Shown here piece after piece: positions 36,810 to 46,404 of a stretch of 64,000 bases of DNA. Positions within the stretch are counted from its first letter, which is position 1. Each line of letters starts with the position of its first letter. The position numbers and the translations under genes are program-made. Under the pieces are notes generated by a model. That model was not told the origin of the DNA, ran no database searches, and saw only the letters and a program-made list of their open reading frames with translations. Source of the DNA: Variovorax gossypii (GTDB lineage: Bacteria > Pseudomonadota > Gammaproteobacteria > Burkholderiales > Burkholderiaceae_C). Location of the stretch: positions 1 through 64,000 of the forward strand of contig NZ_RXOE01000003.1 of the NCBI RefSeq assembly GCF_003965815.1, written 5' to 3'.

Positions 36810-38398
36810 GGTGTGTCGGCGGTGACCGGGGTCGGAACGGAAAGGGGGGATACCGTCGGCGGGTTGGCGGCGCGTCCAGTCGCGTCGCTGAATGCTGCGG
36901 CCAGCAGCGATTGCTCGGTCCACTCGCCGCGCTCGAACACGGCGACGAGGCGCCCGGCGCTCATCACGCCGATGCGGTCGCACATGGCCATCAGTTCGCG
37001 CAGGTCGCTCGACACCATCAGCAGGGCCTTGCCGGCGTCGGTCATGCGGTCGAGCTCGGCGTAGAGGTCGGCGCGCGCGCCGACGTCCACGCCGCGCGTG
37101 GGCTCGTCGAGCAGCAGCACCTTGCATTCGCGGTGCAGCCAGCGCGCGAACACCACCTTCTGCTGGTTGCCGCCGCTGAGCGTGGAAACCGGCTGCTCGA
37201 TGCTGCGCGAGCGGATGCGCAGCAGCTCCACCAGCTTCTGCGCGATGCCGCGTTCCCTGGCGCGCTGCAGCCAGCCGGCGTGCGAGATCGCGCCCAGGTC
37301 GCTCAGCGTGGCGTTGACGCGGATCGACTGCGGCAGCAGCAGGCCCTGCGACTTGCGGTCTTCGGTGACCAGGCCGATGCCGGCGCGGATGGCCTGCATC
37401 GGCGAGCGCCAGCCCTTGCGCGCGTGCTGCACGGGCTGGTTGTTTTCATGGAGCGTGATCTCGCCGCGGTCAGCGCGGTCGGCGCCGAACAGCAGCCGCA
37501 CCAGTTCGGTCCGGCCCGAGCCGACCAGGCCGGCCAGGCCCATGACTTCGCCCGCGCGCAGGTCGATGTCGACGTCGCGCACGACCTGCGCCCGGCCGAT
37601 GCCGCGCGCACTCAGCAGCACGGGGCCGGCCACGCGGCGGTCGCGGCCTTCGTGCTCGTGCACCGCGCGGCCGACCATGCGCTGCACGAGTTCGGATTCG
37701 CGCACGCCGGCCATGGCGCGCACGTCCACCAGCCGGCCGTCGCGCAGCACCGCCACGCGGTCGGCGATACGCTGCAGTTCTTCCAGGCGGTGCGACACGT
37801 AGACGATGGCCACGCCGCGCGCCTTCAGCAGGTCGATCTGCTCGAACAGGTGCGAGGTTTCGCGCGGCGTGAGCATGGCGGTGGGCTCGTCGAGCACCAG
37901 CACGCGCGTGTCGTCCTGCAGGTTGCGCGCGATCTCCACCATCTGCTGCTGGCCGATGCCCAGCCGCGCCACGGGCGTGGCCGGGTCGATGTTCTCCATG
38001 CCGATCTTGGCGAGCTGGCGCGCGGCCAGCTCGTGCAGCTTGGCGCGGCGGATCCAGCCGGTCTTGTTGGGCAGGCGGTCGAGCAGCAGGTTCTCGGCCA
38101 CCGACAGCGTGGTGACGAGGCCGAGTTCCTGCATGACCATGCGCACGCCCAGGCGCTCCGCGTCGCGGCGCGAGGCGGGCGCGAAGGGCTTGCCGTCGAG
38201 CAGCATCTGGCCGCGCGTGGGCTGCACCAGGCCGCAGACGATCTTCGACAGCGTGCTCTTGCCGGCGCCGTTCTCGCCCGTGAGGGCCAGCACTTCGCCG
38301 GGGTTGAGCACGAGCGAGACGTCGTCCAGCACCGGTGCCGCGTAGTCCTTGCCCATGGCGCCCAGGGAGAGCACGGGCAGGGCCGTTGATGGGGTCAT
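36806..38398 (-). CDS. rbsA: Ribose ABC transporter ATP-binding protein RbsA
   Basis: 530 residues, two fused ABC domains as usual. The first has Walker A GENGAGKST and Walker B VLVLDEPTAML; the second has a degenerate Walker A (GLVGSGRTE), LSGGNQQKVVFARWL and LLLDEPTRGVDVGA. It drives uptake with RbsB and RbsC. I chose ATG 38398; an upstream in-frame TTG (38416) would add six residues. Confidence 0.94.
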   Translation of the reverse strand: MTPSTALPVLSLGAMGKDYAAPVLDDVSLVLNPGEVLALTGENGAGKSTLSKIVCGLVQPTRGQMLLDGKPFAPASRRDAERLGVRMVMQELGLVTTLSVAENLLLDRLPNKTGWIRRAKLHELAARQLAKIGMENIDPATPVARLGIGQQQMVEIARNLQDDTRVLVLDEPTAMLTPRETSHLFEQIDLLKARGVAIVYVSHRLEELQRIADRVAVLRDGRLVDVRAMAGVRESELVQRMVGRAVHEHEGRDRRVAGPVLLSARGIGRAQVVRDVDIDLRAGEVMGLAGLVGSGRTELVRLLFGADRADRGEITLHENNQPVQHARKGWRSPMQAIRAGIGLVTEDRKSQGLLLPQSIRVNATLSDLGAISHAGWLQRARERGIAQKLVELLRIRSRSIEQPVSTLSGGNQQKVVFARWLHRECKVLLLDEPTRGVDVGARADLYAELDRMTDAGKALLMVSSDLRELMAMCDRIGVMSAGRLVAVFERGEWTEQSLLAAAFSDATGRAANPPTVSPLSVPTPVTADTP

Positions 38399-38444
38399 GG
38401 CGGCGGATGCTGTCAACGTCTGCGCTTTCTCTCTTGTGTATTGC

Positions 38445-39398
38445 TTACTTCGAGTCCTTGGTGACCAGCACCACGTCGGTCTTCACCTCGGCTGGCATGT
38501 CCGCCTGCTTCTTCTTGTCGGCGATGGCCTTCAGTGCGGTCTCGATGCCGAACACGGCCTGCTTGGCGGCGAACTGGTCGGCCGTGGCGAGCACGCGGCC
38601 GTCCTTCAGCATCGGCTTGATGGCGCCGATGTTGTCGTAGCCAACGACCAGCACCTTGCCGGTCTTGCCGGCGGCCTTGACCGCGGCCACTGCGCCGAGC
38701 GCCATGCTGTCGTTGCCGGCGAGCAGCGCCTTCAGGTCGGGGTGCTCGCGCATCATGCCGGCGGCGACCGTGTTGCCCTTGTCGATTTCCCACTGGCCCG
38801 ACTGCACGCCCACCACCGTCACGCCGGCGGCCTTCATCGCGTCTTGATAACCCAGCGTGCGCTGCTGCGCATTGAAGGTGGTCGACACGCCTTCGATGAT
38901 GCCGACCTTGTCGCCCGCCTTCAGCTCCTTGGCGAGCGCGTCGCCCACCAGCTTGGCGCCGGCGCGGTTGTCGGGGCCCACGAAGGGCACCTGGATGCCC
39001 TTTTCCTTGAGTGCGGCGGCGTCGAACTGGTTGTCGATGTTGACCACCAGGATGCCCTTGTCGATGGCTGCCTTGATCGCCGGCACCAGCGCCTTCGAAT
39101 CGGCCGGCGCGATGACCAGCGCATTGATCTTCTGCGCCACCATCTGCTCGACCATCTTGATCTGGGCGGCGGTGTCGGTCTCGTCCTTGATGCCGTTGGC
39201 CACCAGCGTGTACTTCGAGGCGTTGGCCTTCTGGTGCGCCTTGGCGCCGTCTTCCATGGTGCGGAAGAATTCGTTGGCCAGCGACTTCATGACCAGCGCG
39301 ACCTTCGGTTTTTCCTGCGCGAAGGCGGGCGTTCCGGCCAAGGCGCCCAGCAGCGTCAGTGCGGCAGCGCTTTGCAGGGTACGGCGGGTGAACTTCAT
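38445..39398 (-). CDS. rbsB: Ribose-binding periplasmic protein RbsB
   Basis: 317 residues with a signal peptide (MKFTRRTLQ start, cleavage at AFA-Q near 27). The mature part is a type I periplasmic binding protein (KVALVMKSLANEFF, VIAPADSKALVPA, VGPDNRAGAKL, LLAGNDSMALGA, VVGYDNIGA). First gene of the operon, with GGAG before the ATG. Related sugars cannot be excluded, but the rest of the operon points to ribose. Confidence 0.93.
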   Translation of the reverse strand: MKFTRRTLQSAAALTLLGALAGTPAFAQEKPKVALVMKSLANEFFRTMEDGAKAHQKANASKYTLVANGIKDETDTAAQIKMVEQMVAQKINALVIAPADSKALVPAIKAAIDKGILVVNIDNQFDAAALKEKGIQVPFVGPDNRAGAKLVGDALAKELKAGDKVGIIEGVSTTFNAQQRTLGYQDAMKAAGVTVVGVQSGQWEIDKGNTVAAGMMREHPDLKALLAGNDSMALGAVAAVKAAGKTGKVLVVGYDNIGAIKPMLKDGRVLATADQFAAKQAVFGIETALKAIADKKKQADMPAEVKTDVVLVTKDSK

Positions 39399-39475
39399 GT
39401 TGGATGTCTCCTGGGATTGGTTGATCGGAACAACGGTGCGCCGGTCTTGGCCGGGGCGCCGATGTTAACTGAGGG

Positions 39476-39495
39476 AAACGTTTGCGCAAACGTTT
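39476..39495. promoter_or_regulatory. Perfect 20-base palindrome, likely RbsR operator
   Basis: AAACGTTTGCGCAAACGTTT is exactly self-complementary and contains the CG-centred half-sites of LacI-family operators; a nested GCAAACGTTTGC follows at 39486-39497. It is about 78 bases upstream of the rbsB start. Confidence 0.8.
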
Positions 39496-39609
39496 GCGAA
39501 TCGGTGCTAACCCTGATCGCAAAAGACGGCGCGCGGCGGCTCGAAGACCTGTCGGATGGGCATCCGGACATGCTCGCCTAAAATTGCGGGTTACCCAAGA
39601 GGACCTCCC

Positions 39610-40701
39610 ATGAGTTTGCAATGCGGCATCGTCGGCCTGCCCAACGTCGGTAAATCCACCCTTTTCAATGCGCTGACCAAGGCCGGCATCGCGGCGGAAA
39701 ACTATCCCTTCTGCACCATCGAGCCCAACGTGGGCGTGGTGGAAGTGCCCGACCCCCGCCTCGACCAGCTCGCCGAGATCGTCAAGCCCGAGCGCGTGGT
39801 GCCCGCCATCGTCGAGTTCGTCGACATCGCGGGCCTGGTGGCCGGCGCGAGCACCGGCGAAGGCCTGGGCAACAAGTTCCTGGCCCACATCCGCGAGACC
39901 GACGCCACCGTCAACGTGGTGCGCTGCTTCGACGACGAGAACGTGGTGCACGTTGCCGGCAAGGTCGACCCGATCTCCGACATCGAGGTGATCCAGACCG
40001 AACTCTGCCTGGCCGACCTCGCCACGGTCGAGAAGGCGCTGCACCGCCACACCAAGGTGGCGCGCTCCGGCGACAAGGACGCGCAGAAGCTCGTCGGCCT
40101 GCTCGAACGCTGCCAGGCCGCGCTGAACGAGAACACGCCGGTGCGCGCGCTCGAGTTCACCAAGGAAGAGCAGCCGCTGGTCAAGAGCTTCACGCTGATC
40201 ACCGCCAAGCCCGCGATGTTCGTCGGCAACGTGGCGGAAGACGGCTTCGAGAACAACCCGTACCTCGATCGCCTGCGCGAATACGCAGCCAAGCAGAACG
40301 CGCCCGTGGTCGCCATCTGCGCCAAGATCGAAGCCGACCTGGCCGAGATGGACGACGAGGACAAGAAGATGTTCCTCGCCGAAATCGGCCAGGAAGAGCC
40401 GGGCCTGAACCGCCTGATCCGCGCGGCCTTCAAGCTGCTGGGCCTGCAGACCTACTTCACCGCCGGCGTGAAGGAAGTGCGCGCCTGGACCATCCACATC
40501 GGCGACACCGGCCCGCAGGCGGCAGGCGTGATCCACGGCGACTTCGAGAAGGGCTACATCCGCGCCCAGACCATCGCGTTCGAGGACTACATCGCCTTCA
40601 AGGGCGAGCAGGGCGCGAAGGACGCGGGGAAGATGCGCTCGGAAGGCAAGGAATACGTCGTCAAGGATGGCGACGTGATGAACTTCCTGTTCAGCTCCTG
40701 A
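39610..40701 (+). CDS. ychF: Ribosome-binding ATPase YchF
   Basis: 363 residues, the standard length. G1 motif [14 protein letters not shown] (9-22), [20 protein letters not shown] (Obg-type G2/G3 region), a coiled-coil centre and a C-terminal TGS domain ([14 protein letters not shown]...[10 protein letters not shown]). YchF binds the ribosome, prefers ATP and affects translation and oxidative-stress response. ATG 39610 has GAGGA five bases upstream. Confidence 0.97.
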   Translation: MSLQCGIVGLPNVGKSTLFNALTKAGIAAENYPFCTIEPNVGVVEVPDPRLDQLAEIVKPERVVPAIVEFVDIAGLVAGASTGEGLGNKFLAHIRETDATVNVVRCFDDENVVHVAGKVDPISDIEVIQTELCLADLATVEKALHRHTKVARSGDKDAQKLVGLLERCQAALNENTPVRALEFTKEEQPLVKSFTLITAKPAMFVGNVAEDGFENNPYLDRLREYAAKQNAPVVAICAKIEADLAEMDDEDKKMFLAEIGQEEPGLNRLIRAAFKLLGLQTYFTAGVKEVRAWTIHIGDTGPQAAGVIHGDFEKGYIRAQTIAFEDYIAFKGEQGAKDAGKMRSEGKEYVVKDGDVMNFLFSS

Positions 40702-40727
40702 TACCCGCCGGGTGAAATGCCCCGCTG

Positions 40728-41249
40728 ATGAGTAGTCCCAAGATCGTCATCATTGCGGGCCCCAATGGCGCGGGCAAGACCACCTTCGCCCGCGCTTTTC
40801 TTCCGCAGGAAGCGCAGCTCTCGCGCTTCATCAATGCCGATCTGATTGCGGCGGGACTTTCGCCCTTCGCCCCGGAAGCGGAAGCTATCAAGGCCGGGCG
40901 CCTGATGCTGGAAGAGATCGCGGAATGCGTGCGCCGTCGGGAGAGCTTTGCTTTCGAGACCACGTTGTCGGGGCTTGGCTACCTGCGCCACATCGGCGCA
41001 TGGAGAGCATCGGGCTATCACGTGAGTCTTTTCTTTCTGGCACTCCCGACGGCAGAATTTGCCGTTGCACGCGTGGCAGAACGTGTCCGGCAGGGCGGGC
41101 ATCACATTCCTGAAGATGTGATTCGCCGCCGCTTCGAGGCAGGACGCAGGAACTTCGAAGGCAGCTACCGTGCTGCAGTGGATGCTTGGGCGCTGTACGA
41201 CAACGCCGGTGAGGAGCCGGCTCTCATTGAATGGGGTGAAGCACCGTGA
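40728..41249 (+). CDS. Zeta-toxin-like P-loop kinase
   Basis: 173 residues. P-loop GPNGAGKTTFAR (11-22), FINADLIAAGLSP (34-46, substrate Asp 38) and FAFETTLSG match the zeta-toxin/AAA kinase family, whose toxins phosphorylate cell-wall precursor UDP-GlcNAc or other nucleotides. RRRFEAGRRNF supplies the C-terminal Arg residues. The stop overlaps a 61-codon gene by 4 bases (GTGA), the layout of a toxin-antitoxin pair. It is inserted between ychF and a GST gene, 26 bases after ychF. Toxicity is inferred. Confidence 0.8.
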   Translation: MSSPKIVIIAGPNGAGKTTFARAFLPQEAQLSRFINADLIAAGLSPFAPEAEAIKAGRLMLEEIAECVRRRESFAFETTLSGLGYLRHIGAWRASGYHVSLFFLALPTAEFAVARVAERVRQGGHHIPEDVIRRRFEAGRRNFEGSYRAAVDAWALYDNAGEEPALIEWGEAP

Positions 41250-41431
41250 CCAGTGATCAACTCGCGCAGGCAAAGGACAAGGATCTCGCCGCTTCGCTGA
41301 TCGCGATCCGGCGCGCAGCACGGGCGGCGCGCGAAGCCGCAGTGCGCACCAACACCGCCATCGTGGTGCAGCGGGGCCAGAAGCCGGTTCGCATCACGGC
41401 TGAAGAATTGCGCAAGGCTGGAGTGAAGTAG
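41246..41431 (+). CDS. Small partner of the zeta-like kinase, putative antitoxin
   Basis: 61 residues from GTG, overlapping the kinase gene by 4 bases. A long helix rich in Ala/Arg/Lys (1-38) is followed by IVVQRGQKPVRITAEELRKAG, a pattern seen in small proteins encoded directly after zeta-like kinases. No DNA-binding motif is evident. Antitoxin role is inferred from position; normally the antitoxin precedes the toxin, so the order is unusual. Confidence 0.6.
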   Translation: MTSDQLAQAKDKDLAASLIAIRRAARAAREAAVRTNTAIVVQRGQKPVRITAEELRKAGVK

Positions 41432-41543
41432 GCGTTGATCAACGTGCCGGCCGTTGTCGGCCTGGTGTCGCAAGCCATGTGTCGGGGTTGCAGAGCCGGC
41501 GCTAGACTCCGCGCGCCCCGTTCCTTCCTGCCAAGCCACTCTC

Positions 41544-42218
41544 ATGCTCACCGTCCATCACCTCAACAACTCGCGCTCGCAGCGCGTTCTCTGGCTGCTC
41601 GAGGAGCTCGAGTTGCCCTACGAGATCGTCCACTATCAGCGCGATCCGCAGACCATGTTGGCGCCCGCTTCGCTGCGGGCCATTCATCCGCTGGGAAAGT
41701 CACCGGTTGTCACGACGGATGACGGACTGACGCTCGCGGAGTCGGGCGCGATCATCGAGGCCATCATCGAGCGCTACGGCAGTGGCCGCCTCGCGCCGGC
41801 GGCGGGTTCGCCGGAGGCCTTGCGCTATCGCTACTGGCTGCACTTCGCCGAAGGCACCGCGATGTCGCCGCTGTTGCTGAAGCTGGTGTTCGACCGCATC
41901 GAGACGGCGAAGATGCCTTTCTTCGCGAAGCCGATCGCCAAGGCCATCGCGGCGAAGACGAAGTCGGCGTTCATCAATCCGAACATCGCGAGCCACCTGA
42001 ACTACATGGAAGCCGAGCTCGGCAAGAGCGAGTGGTTCGCTGGTGACGCGTTCACGGGCGCGGACATCCAGATGAGCTTCGTGGTCGAGGCCGCGCAGGC
42101 GCGCGGCGGGCTCGATGCGAAGAGGCCGAAGCTGATGGCGTACCTGGAGCGCATTCATTCGCGTCCCGCGTACAAGCGCGCACTTGAGCGCGGCGGGCCC
42201 TACGAACTGCTGAATTGA
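41544..42218 (+). CDS. Glutathione S-transferase
   Basis: 224 residues from ATG 41544. An N-terminal thioredoxin-like domain has NNSRSQRVLWLLEEL (Ser in the catalytic position), GKSPVVTTDDGLTLAESGAI with the cis-Pro and glutathione-binding ES. A C-terminal helical domain carries NYMEAELGKSEWFAGDAFTGADIQMSF, the GST N-capping box. Substrate unknown. Transcribed alone. Confidence 0.92.
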   Translation: MLTVHHLNNSRSQRVLWLLEELELPYEIVHYQRDPQTMLAPASLRAIHPLGKSPVVTTDDGLTLAESGAIIEAIIERYGSGRLAPAAGSPEALRYRYWLHFAEGTAMSPLLLKLVFDRIETAKMPFFAKPIAKAIAAKTKSAFINPNIASHLNYMEAELGKSEWFAGDAFTGADIQMSFVVEAAQARGGLDAKRPKLMAYLERIHSRPAYKRALERGGPYELLN

Positions 42219-42236
42219 GGAGCCGGAGCCCGGGCC

Positions 42237-42707
42237 TCAGGAAGGGAACACGTAGAGCAGCGCGACCGTCATCGTGACGTAGCGCAGGAATTTCCCGATC
42301 GCCATGTAGGCCACGCACGGCCAGAAGGGCAGCTTGAGCCAGCCCGCCACGGCGCACAGCGGATCGCCCACCAGCGGCAGCCAGCTCAGCAGGCAGGCCT
42401 TCGGGCCGAGCTTCTCGAGCCAGCCCAGAACGCGCACATGGTGTTTCGAGTGCGAGTATTTGTCGGCCACCTTGTGCGCGCCGTAGCCCATCCACCAGTC
42501 GACCGCGCCCCCCAGCGTGTTGCCCAGGGTAGCCACAGCGATGGCGGGCCAGAACATCTCGGGGTTGAGCTTGAGCAGCCCGAAGAGGAACGGCTCGGAG
42601 CCCACCGGCAGAAGCGTCGCGGAGACGAACGCCGCGACGAACAGGGTCGAGAGGCCGTACTGCGGCAGCGCCAGCAGCGCCAGGAGGGAATCGAGCCAGG
42701 CTTGCAT
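42237..42707 (-). CDS. YqaA-family (DedA-related) membrane protein
   Basis: 156 residues with four hydrophobic helices. VSATLLPVGSEPFLFGLL and NTLGGAVDWWMGYGA are conserved in YqaA/SNARE-associated DedA-type proteins, which are inner-membrane proteins likely involved in lipid scrambling or envelope homeostasis. Start ATG 42707. Convergent with the GST gene, with 18 bases between. Confidence 0.88.
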   Translation of the reverse strand: MQAWLDSLLALLALPQYGLSTLFVAAFVSATLLPVGSEPFLFGLLKLNPEMFWPAIAVATLGNTLGGAVDWWMGYGAHKVADKYSHSKHHVRVLGWLEKLGPKACLLSWLPLVGDPLCAVAGWLKLPFWPCVAYMAIGKFLRYVTMTVALLYVFPS

Positions 42708-42882
42708 AAGGTCGGCGCAGTATAGGCAGCGACGGTGCCGCAACTGCGTGGGAGAAAGCCCCGGCGCGCACCGGTATTTGTACGGGTGCCGGAGGCGCAA
42801 ATCGTTTCAGTCGCTGAAATGCGGCGTGGCTACAATCGTGCCTCATTTTTCAGCAGCCGAACGCGCACGCTCCCCCTTCAAA
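42708..42882. promoter_or_regulatory. Divergent promoter region of yqaA-like gene and dusB-fis
   Basis: 175 bases. A perfect inverted repeat TTTCAG-TCG-CTGAAA (42805-42819) lies just upstream of a TACAAT -10-like box (42831-42836), consistent with a regulated promoter for dusB-fis-purH. No matching -35 is obvious. Confidence 0.5.
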
Positions 42883-43947
42883 ATGACCTTGCAGATCGGC
42901 AACCACACGCTGGAAAACCGCCTGTTCGTCGCGCCCATGGCAGGCGTGACGGACCGGCCCTTCCGCATGCTGTGCCGCCAGCTCGGCGCCGGCTACGCGG
43001 TCAGCGAGATGGTCACCTCGCGCAAGGAGCTCTGGGGTTCGCTCAAGACCTCGCGCCGCGCGAACCATGACGGCGAACCGGGCCCCATTGCGGTGCAGAT
43101 CGCCGGCACCGATGCGGCCATGATGGCCGAGGCCACGGTCTACAACATCGAGCGCGGCGCGCAGATCATCGACATCAACATGGGCTGCCCGGCCAAGAAG
43201 GTCTGCAACAAGTGGGCGGGTTCGGCGCTCATGCGCGACGAGCCGCTGGCGCTCGAGATCGCGCGGGCGGTGGTCGATGCCGCGCAGCCCTTCGGCGTGC
43301 CGGTCACGCTCAAGATGCGCACCGGCTGGAGCCAGGAACACCGCAATGCGGTGAAGCTCGCGCGCGACTTCGAATCGGCCGGCGTGCGGATGCTCACCGT
43401 GCACGGACGCACGCGCGAGCAGGGCTACAAGGGCTTCGCCGAGTACGACACCATCGCCGCCGTGAAGGCCGCGGTGCGCATTCCGGTGGTGGCCAACGGC
43501 GATATCCGCTCGCCCGAGAAGGCGCGCGACGTGCTCGCGGCCACCGGCGCCGACGCCGTGATGATCGGCCGCGCCGCGCAGGGCCGGCCGTGGATCTTCC
43601 GCGAGATCGCGCACTTCCTGGAAACCGGCACGCACCGCGCGCCGCCGCTGGTGGCGGAAGTGCGCCGCTTGCTGCTCGACCATCTCGTGGAGCACTATGC
43701 GCTCTACGGCGACTACAGCGGTGTGCGCACGGCGCGCAAGCACATCGGCTGGTACGTGCGCACGCTGCCGGACGGCGAAGCGTTTCGCGCACGCATGAAT
43801 CTCATCGAGGACTGTGCCGAGCAGCTGCGCGCGGTCGGCGACTATTTCGACGGGCTTGCGGACCGCATGGACCGCATGCCCGCGCAGCACCTGGTGGACG
43901 AAGAGGCGTTGCCAGGTGAAGAGGAGACGGCCTGCGCCGTCGATTGA
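42883..43947 (+). CDS. dusB: tRNA-dihydrouridine synthase DusB
   Basis: 354 residues. FMN-binding APMAGVTDRPFR (17-28), the NMGCPAKKVCN motif with candidate catalytic Cys 102, TVHGRTREQGYKG and VVANGDIRSPEKA are diagnostic. It reduces uridine to dihydrouridine in the tRNA D-loop. The dusB-fis order matches that of many proteobacteria, where fis depends on the upstream promoter. Confidence 0.95.
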   Translation: MTLQIGNHTLENRLFVAPMAGVTDRPFRMLCRQLGAGYAVSEMVTSRKELWGSLKTSRRANHDGEPGPIAVQIAGTDAAMMAEATVYNIERGAQIIDINMGCPAKKVCNKWAGSALMRDEPLALEIARAVVDAAQPFGVPVTLKMRTGWSQEHRNAVKLARDFESAGVRMLTVHGRTREQGYKGFAEYDTIAAVKAAVRIPVVANGDIRSPEKARDVLAATGADAVMIGRAAQGRPWIFREIAHFLETGTHRAPPLVAEVRRLLLDHLVEHYALYGDYSGVRTARKHIGWYVRTLPDGEAFRARMNLIEDCAEQLRAVGDYFDGLADRMDRMPAQHLVDEEALPGEEETACAVD

Positions 43948-43964
43948 AAAAAAGAGAAGAAGCA

Positions 43965-44201
43965 ATGAGCAAGAAACACATCGAGGACTGCGTGCGCACC
44001 AGTCTGGACAGCTACTTTCGCGATCTGCGCGGCACCGAACCCGACGGCATGTACGACATGCTCGTGCGCGTGGTCGAGAAACCCCTGCTCGATGTCGTGA
44101 TGACGCGCGCCGAGGGCAACCAGTCGAAGGCCGCGCAGTGGTTGGGCCTGAATCGCAACACGCTCCGCAAGAAATTGGTCGAGCACAAACTTTTGAAATA
44201 A
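43965..44201 (+). CDS. fis: Fis-family DNA-binding protein
   Basis: 78 residues from ATG 43965, which has GAGAAGA eight bases upstream; an upstream in-frame TTG at 43944 lies inside dusB and lacks family support. C-terminal [22 protein letters not shown] is the Fis signature. Shorter than the E. coli protein because the flexible N-terminus is reduced. A nucleoid protein and growth-phase regulator. 17 bases after dusB and 16 before purH. Confidence 0.95.
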   Translation: MSKKHIEDCVRTSLDSYFRDLRGTEPDGMYDMLVRVVEKPLLDVVMTRAEGNQSKAAQWLGLNRNTLRKKLVEHKLLK

Positions 44202-44217
44202 CTCCACGGCATATCCA

Positions 44218-45825
44218 ATGGCCCAGACTGCACTCATCTCCGTTTCCGACAAGACCGGCATCCTCGAATTCGCCCAGGCGCTGCACGCGCTGGGCATCAA
44301 GCTGCTGTCCACCGGCGGCACCGCCAAGCTGCTGGCCGACGCCGGCCTGCCCGTCACCGAGGTGGCCGACCACACCGGCTTTCCCGAAATGCTCGACGGC
44401 CGCGTGAAGACGCTGCATCCGAAGATCCACGGCGGCCTGCTCGCGCGCCGCGACCTGCCCGCGCACGTTGCCGCCATCAAGGAGCACGGCATCGACACCA
44501 TCGACCTGCTGGTGGTCAACCTGTATCCGTTCGAGGCCACCGTGGCCAAGCCCGGTTGCACGCTGGAAGACGCGATCGAGAACATCGACATCGGCGGTCC
44601 GGCCATGGTGCGCAGCGCGGCCAAGAACTGGAAGGACGTGGGCGTGCTGACCGATTCGTCGCAGTACGCCGTGGCCCTGGCCGAACTCAAGGCGAACGGC
44701 AAGCTCAGCGACAAGACCAAGTTCGCTTTCTCGGTGGCCGCCTTCAACCGCATCGCCGACTACGACGGCGCGATCAGCGACTACCTCTCGGCCATCGACT
44801 TCGACGCCAGCATCGGCCAGCCCGCGCCCAAGCGCTCGCTGTTCCCGGCGCAGAGCAACGGCCGCTTCGTGAAGGTGCAGGACCTGCGCTACGGCGAGAA
44901 CCCGCACCAGCAGGCCGCGTTCTACCGCGACCTGTATCCGGCGCCCGGCTCGCTGGTGTCGGCGAAGCAGCTGCAGGGCAAGGAGCTGAGCTACAACAAC
45001 ATCGCCGACGCCGATGCCGCGTGGGAATGCGTGAAGAGCTTCGACGTGCCGGCCTGCGTGATCGTGAAGCACGCAAACCCCTGCGGCGTTGCCATCGGCA
45101 AGGATGCGGCCGAGGCTTACTCGAAGGCCTTCAAGACCGACCCGACCTCGGCCTTCGGCGGCATCATCGCCTTCAACCGTCCGGTGGACGGCGCCACCGC
45201 GCAGGAAATCGCCAAGCAGTTCGTCGAAGTGCTGATGGCGCCCGGCTACACGGCCGAGGCGCTCGAGGTGTTCCAGGCCACCAAGGCCAAGCTCAACGTG
45301 CGCGTGCTCGAGATCGCACTGCCCAAGGGCGGCACCACCGACTGGGACAACGGCCGCAACGCCATGGACGTCAAGCGCGTCGGCTCGGGCCTGCTGATCC
45401 AGACCGCCGACAACCACGAGCTCGCGATTGCCGACCTCAAGGTCGTCAGCAAGAAGCAGCCCACGCCGCAGCAGCTGCAGGACCTGCTATTCGCATGGAA
45501 GGTCGCGAAGTACGTGAAGAGCAATGCGATCGTGTTCTGCGCCAACGGCATGACCATGGGCGTGGGCGCGGGCCAGATGAGCCGCCTCGACTCCGCGCGC
45601 ATCGCCAGCATCAAGGCCGAGCACGCCGGCCTGTCGCTGAAGGACACGGCCGTGGCCAGCGACGCCTTCTTCCCGTTCCGCGACGGCCTCGACGTGGTGG
45701 TCGATGCGGGCGCGAGCTGCGTCATTCAGCCGGGCGGCTCGATGCGTGACCAGGAAGTCATCGACGCGGCCGACGAGCGCGGCGTGGTGATGGTGCTGTC
45801 GGGCGTGCGCCACTTCAGGCACTGA
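44218..45825 (+). CDS. purH: Bifunctional AICAR formyltransferase/IMP cyclohydrolase PurH
   Basis: 535 residues. The N-terminal MGS-like IMP cyclohydrolase domain has [26 protein letters not shown] and [20 protein letters not shown]. The C-terminal AICAR transformylase domain has [26 protein letters not shown] and [17 protein letters not shown]. It performs the last two steps of purine synthesis. Part of dusB-fis-purH. Confidence 0.97.
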   Translation: MAQTALISVSDKTGILEFAQALHALGIKLLSTGGTAKLLADAGLPVTEVADHTGFPEMLDGRVKTLHPKIHGGLLARRDLPAHVAAIKEHGIDTIDLLVVNLYPFEATVAKPGCTLEDAIENIDIGGPAMVRSAAKNWKDVGVLTDSSQYAVALAELKANGKLSDKTKFAFSVAAFNRIADYDGAISDYLSAIDFDASIGQPAPKRSLFPAQSNGRFVKVQDLRYGENPHQQAAFYRDLYPAPGSLVSAKQLQGKELSYNNIADADAAWECVKSFDVPACVIVKHANPCGVAIGKDAAEAYSKAFKTDPTSAFGGIIAFNRPVDGATAQEIAKQFVEVLMAPGYTAEALEVFQATKAKLNVRVLEIALPKGGTTDWDNGRNAMDVKRVGSGLLIQTADNHELAIADLKVVSKKQPTPQQLQDLLFAWKVAKYVKSNAIVFCANGMTMGVGAGQMSRLDSARIASIKAEHAGLSLKDTAVASDAFFPFRDGLDVVVDAGASCVIQPGGSMRDQEVIDAADERGVVMVLSGVRHFRH

Positions 45826-45867
45826 AAGTGCAGCCGTCCAGCGAAGGGGCGGCACGGCATTTCAAAG

Positions 45868-45897
45868 AAAAAGGCCGGCAGCACTGCCGGCCTTTTT
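45868..45897. terminator. Bidirectional terminator between convergent purH and outer-membrane protein gene
   Basis: GGCCGGCA-GCAC-TGCCGGCC stem flanked by A-run and T-run (AAAAA/TTTTT) extends pairing and provides U tracts on both strands. Placed 42 bases after purH and 18 before the stop of the minus-strand gene. Confidence 0.9.
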
Positions 45898-45915
45898 CTT
45901 TGGCGACGACGACGG

Positions 45916-46401
45916 CTACTCGTGGTTGCCGAAGCGGTATTTCAGCTGGAAGGTGACCGCGCCGTACAGCCGGTTCTTGATGGTCGGCACGTAGGCGATG
46001 TTGAGGCCCCAGTTCTTGCCCTCGATGGCTGCCACCGGAAGGATGGCCGGGAACCAGTTGCCGTTGCGGTAGTTCGGGTAGCCGTCGAAACCGCCAACCA
46101 CCGCGCCGAACTTCACGCCGTAGAACTCGAAGGGCAGCGCGTACAGGCCCACGTAGTTCGACTGCCGGCGGTCGCTGTTGCGGAAGGTGCCCGCCGTGAC
46201 CCGGAAGGTGTCGTTCAGCGGGTACTCGAAGCCCAGCCCCTGGTTGACGTTCTCCAGGCCCTTGCCGCTGTCGAAGTGTGCGGAATAGAAGCCCGGGTTG
46301 ATCCAGATGTTCTTCGGATCGAAGGATGACTCCTGCGCTGCCGCGAAGCCGGGAAGGAGAAGAGCGATGCTCAAGACCGGCAACGTGCGCAGGGAGTTCA
46401 T
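45916..46401 (-). CDS. Putative outer-membrane beta-barrel protein
   Basis: 161 residues. A signal peptide (~1-22, cleavage at AAA-Q) precedes strands of alternating residues: NPGFYSAHFD, LGFEYPLNDTFRVTAGTF, YGVKFGAVVGGFDGYP, WGLNIAYVPTI, YGAVTFQLKYRF. The near C-terminal aromatic (KYRF) is typical of barrels, though four residues follow. Length and layout recall small acyl-modifying or PagP-like barrels, but no catalytic residues are assigned. It lies just 3 bases downstream of hemL and may be cotranscribed. Confidence 0.65.
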   Translation of the reverse strand: MNSLRTLPVLSIALLLPGFAAAQESSFDPKNIWINPGFYSAHFDSGKGLENVNQGLGFEYPLNDTFRVTAGTFRNSDRRQSNYVGLYALPFEFYGVKFGAVVGGFDGYPNYRNGNWFPAILPVAAIEGKNWGLNIAYVPTIKNRLYGAVTFQLKYRFGNHE

Positions 46402-46404
46402 GGG

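Noticed and set aside
39476..39497. PurR-type purine operator
   Set aside because: The core equals the PurR consensus, but no purine gene is adjacent and an RbsR gene is in the operon it precedes.
42850..45417. An 855-codon minus-strand frame opposite dusB-fis-purH
   Set aside because: Antisense shadow of three conserved genes.
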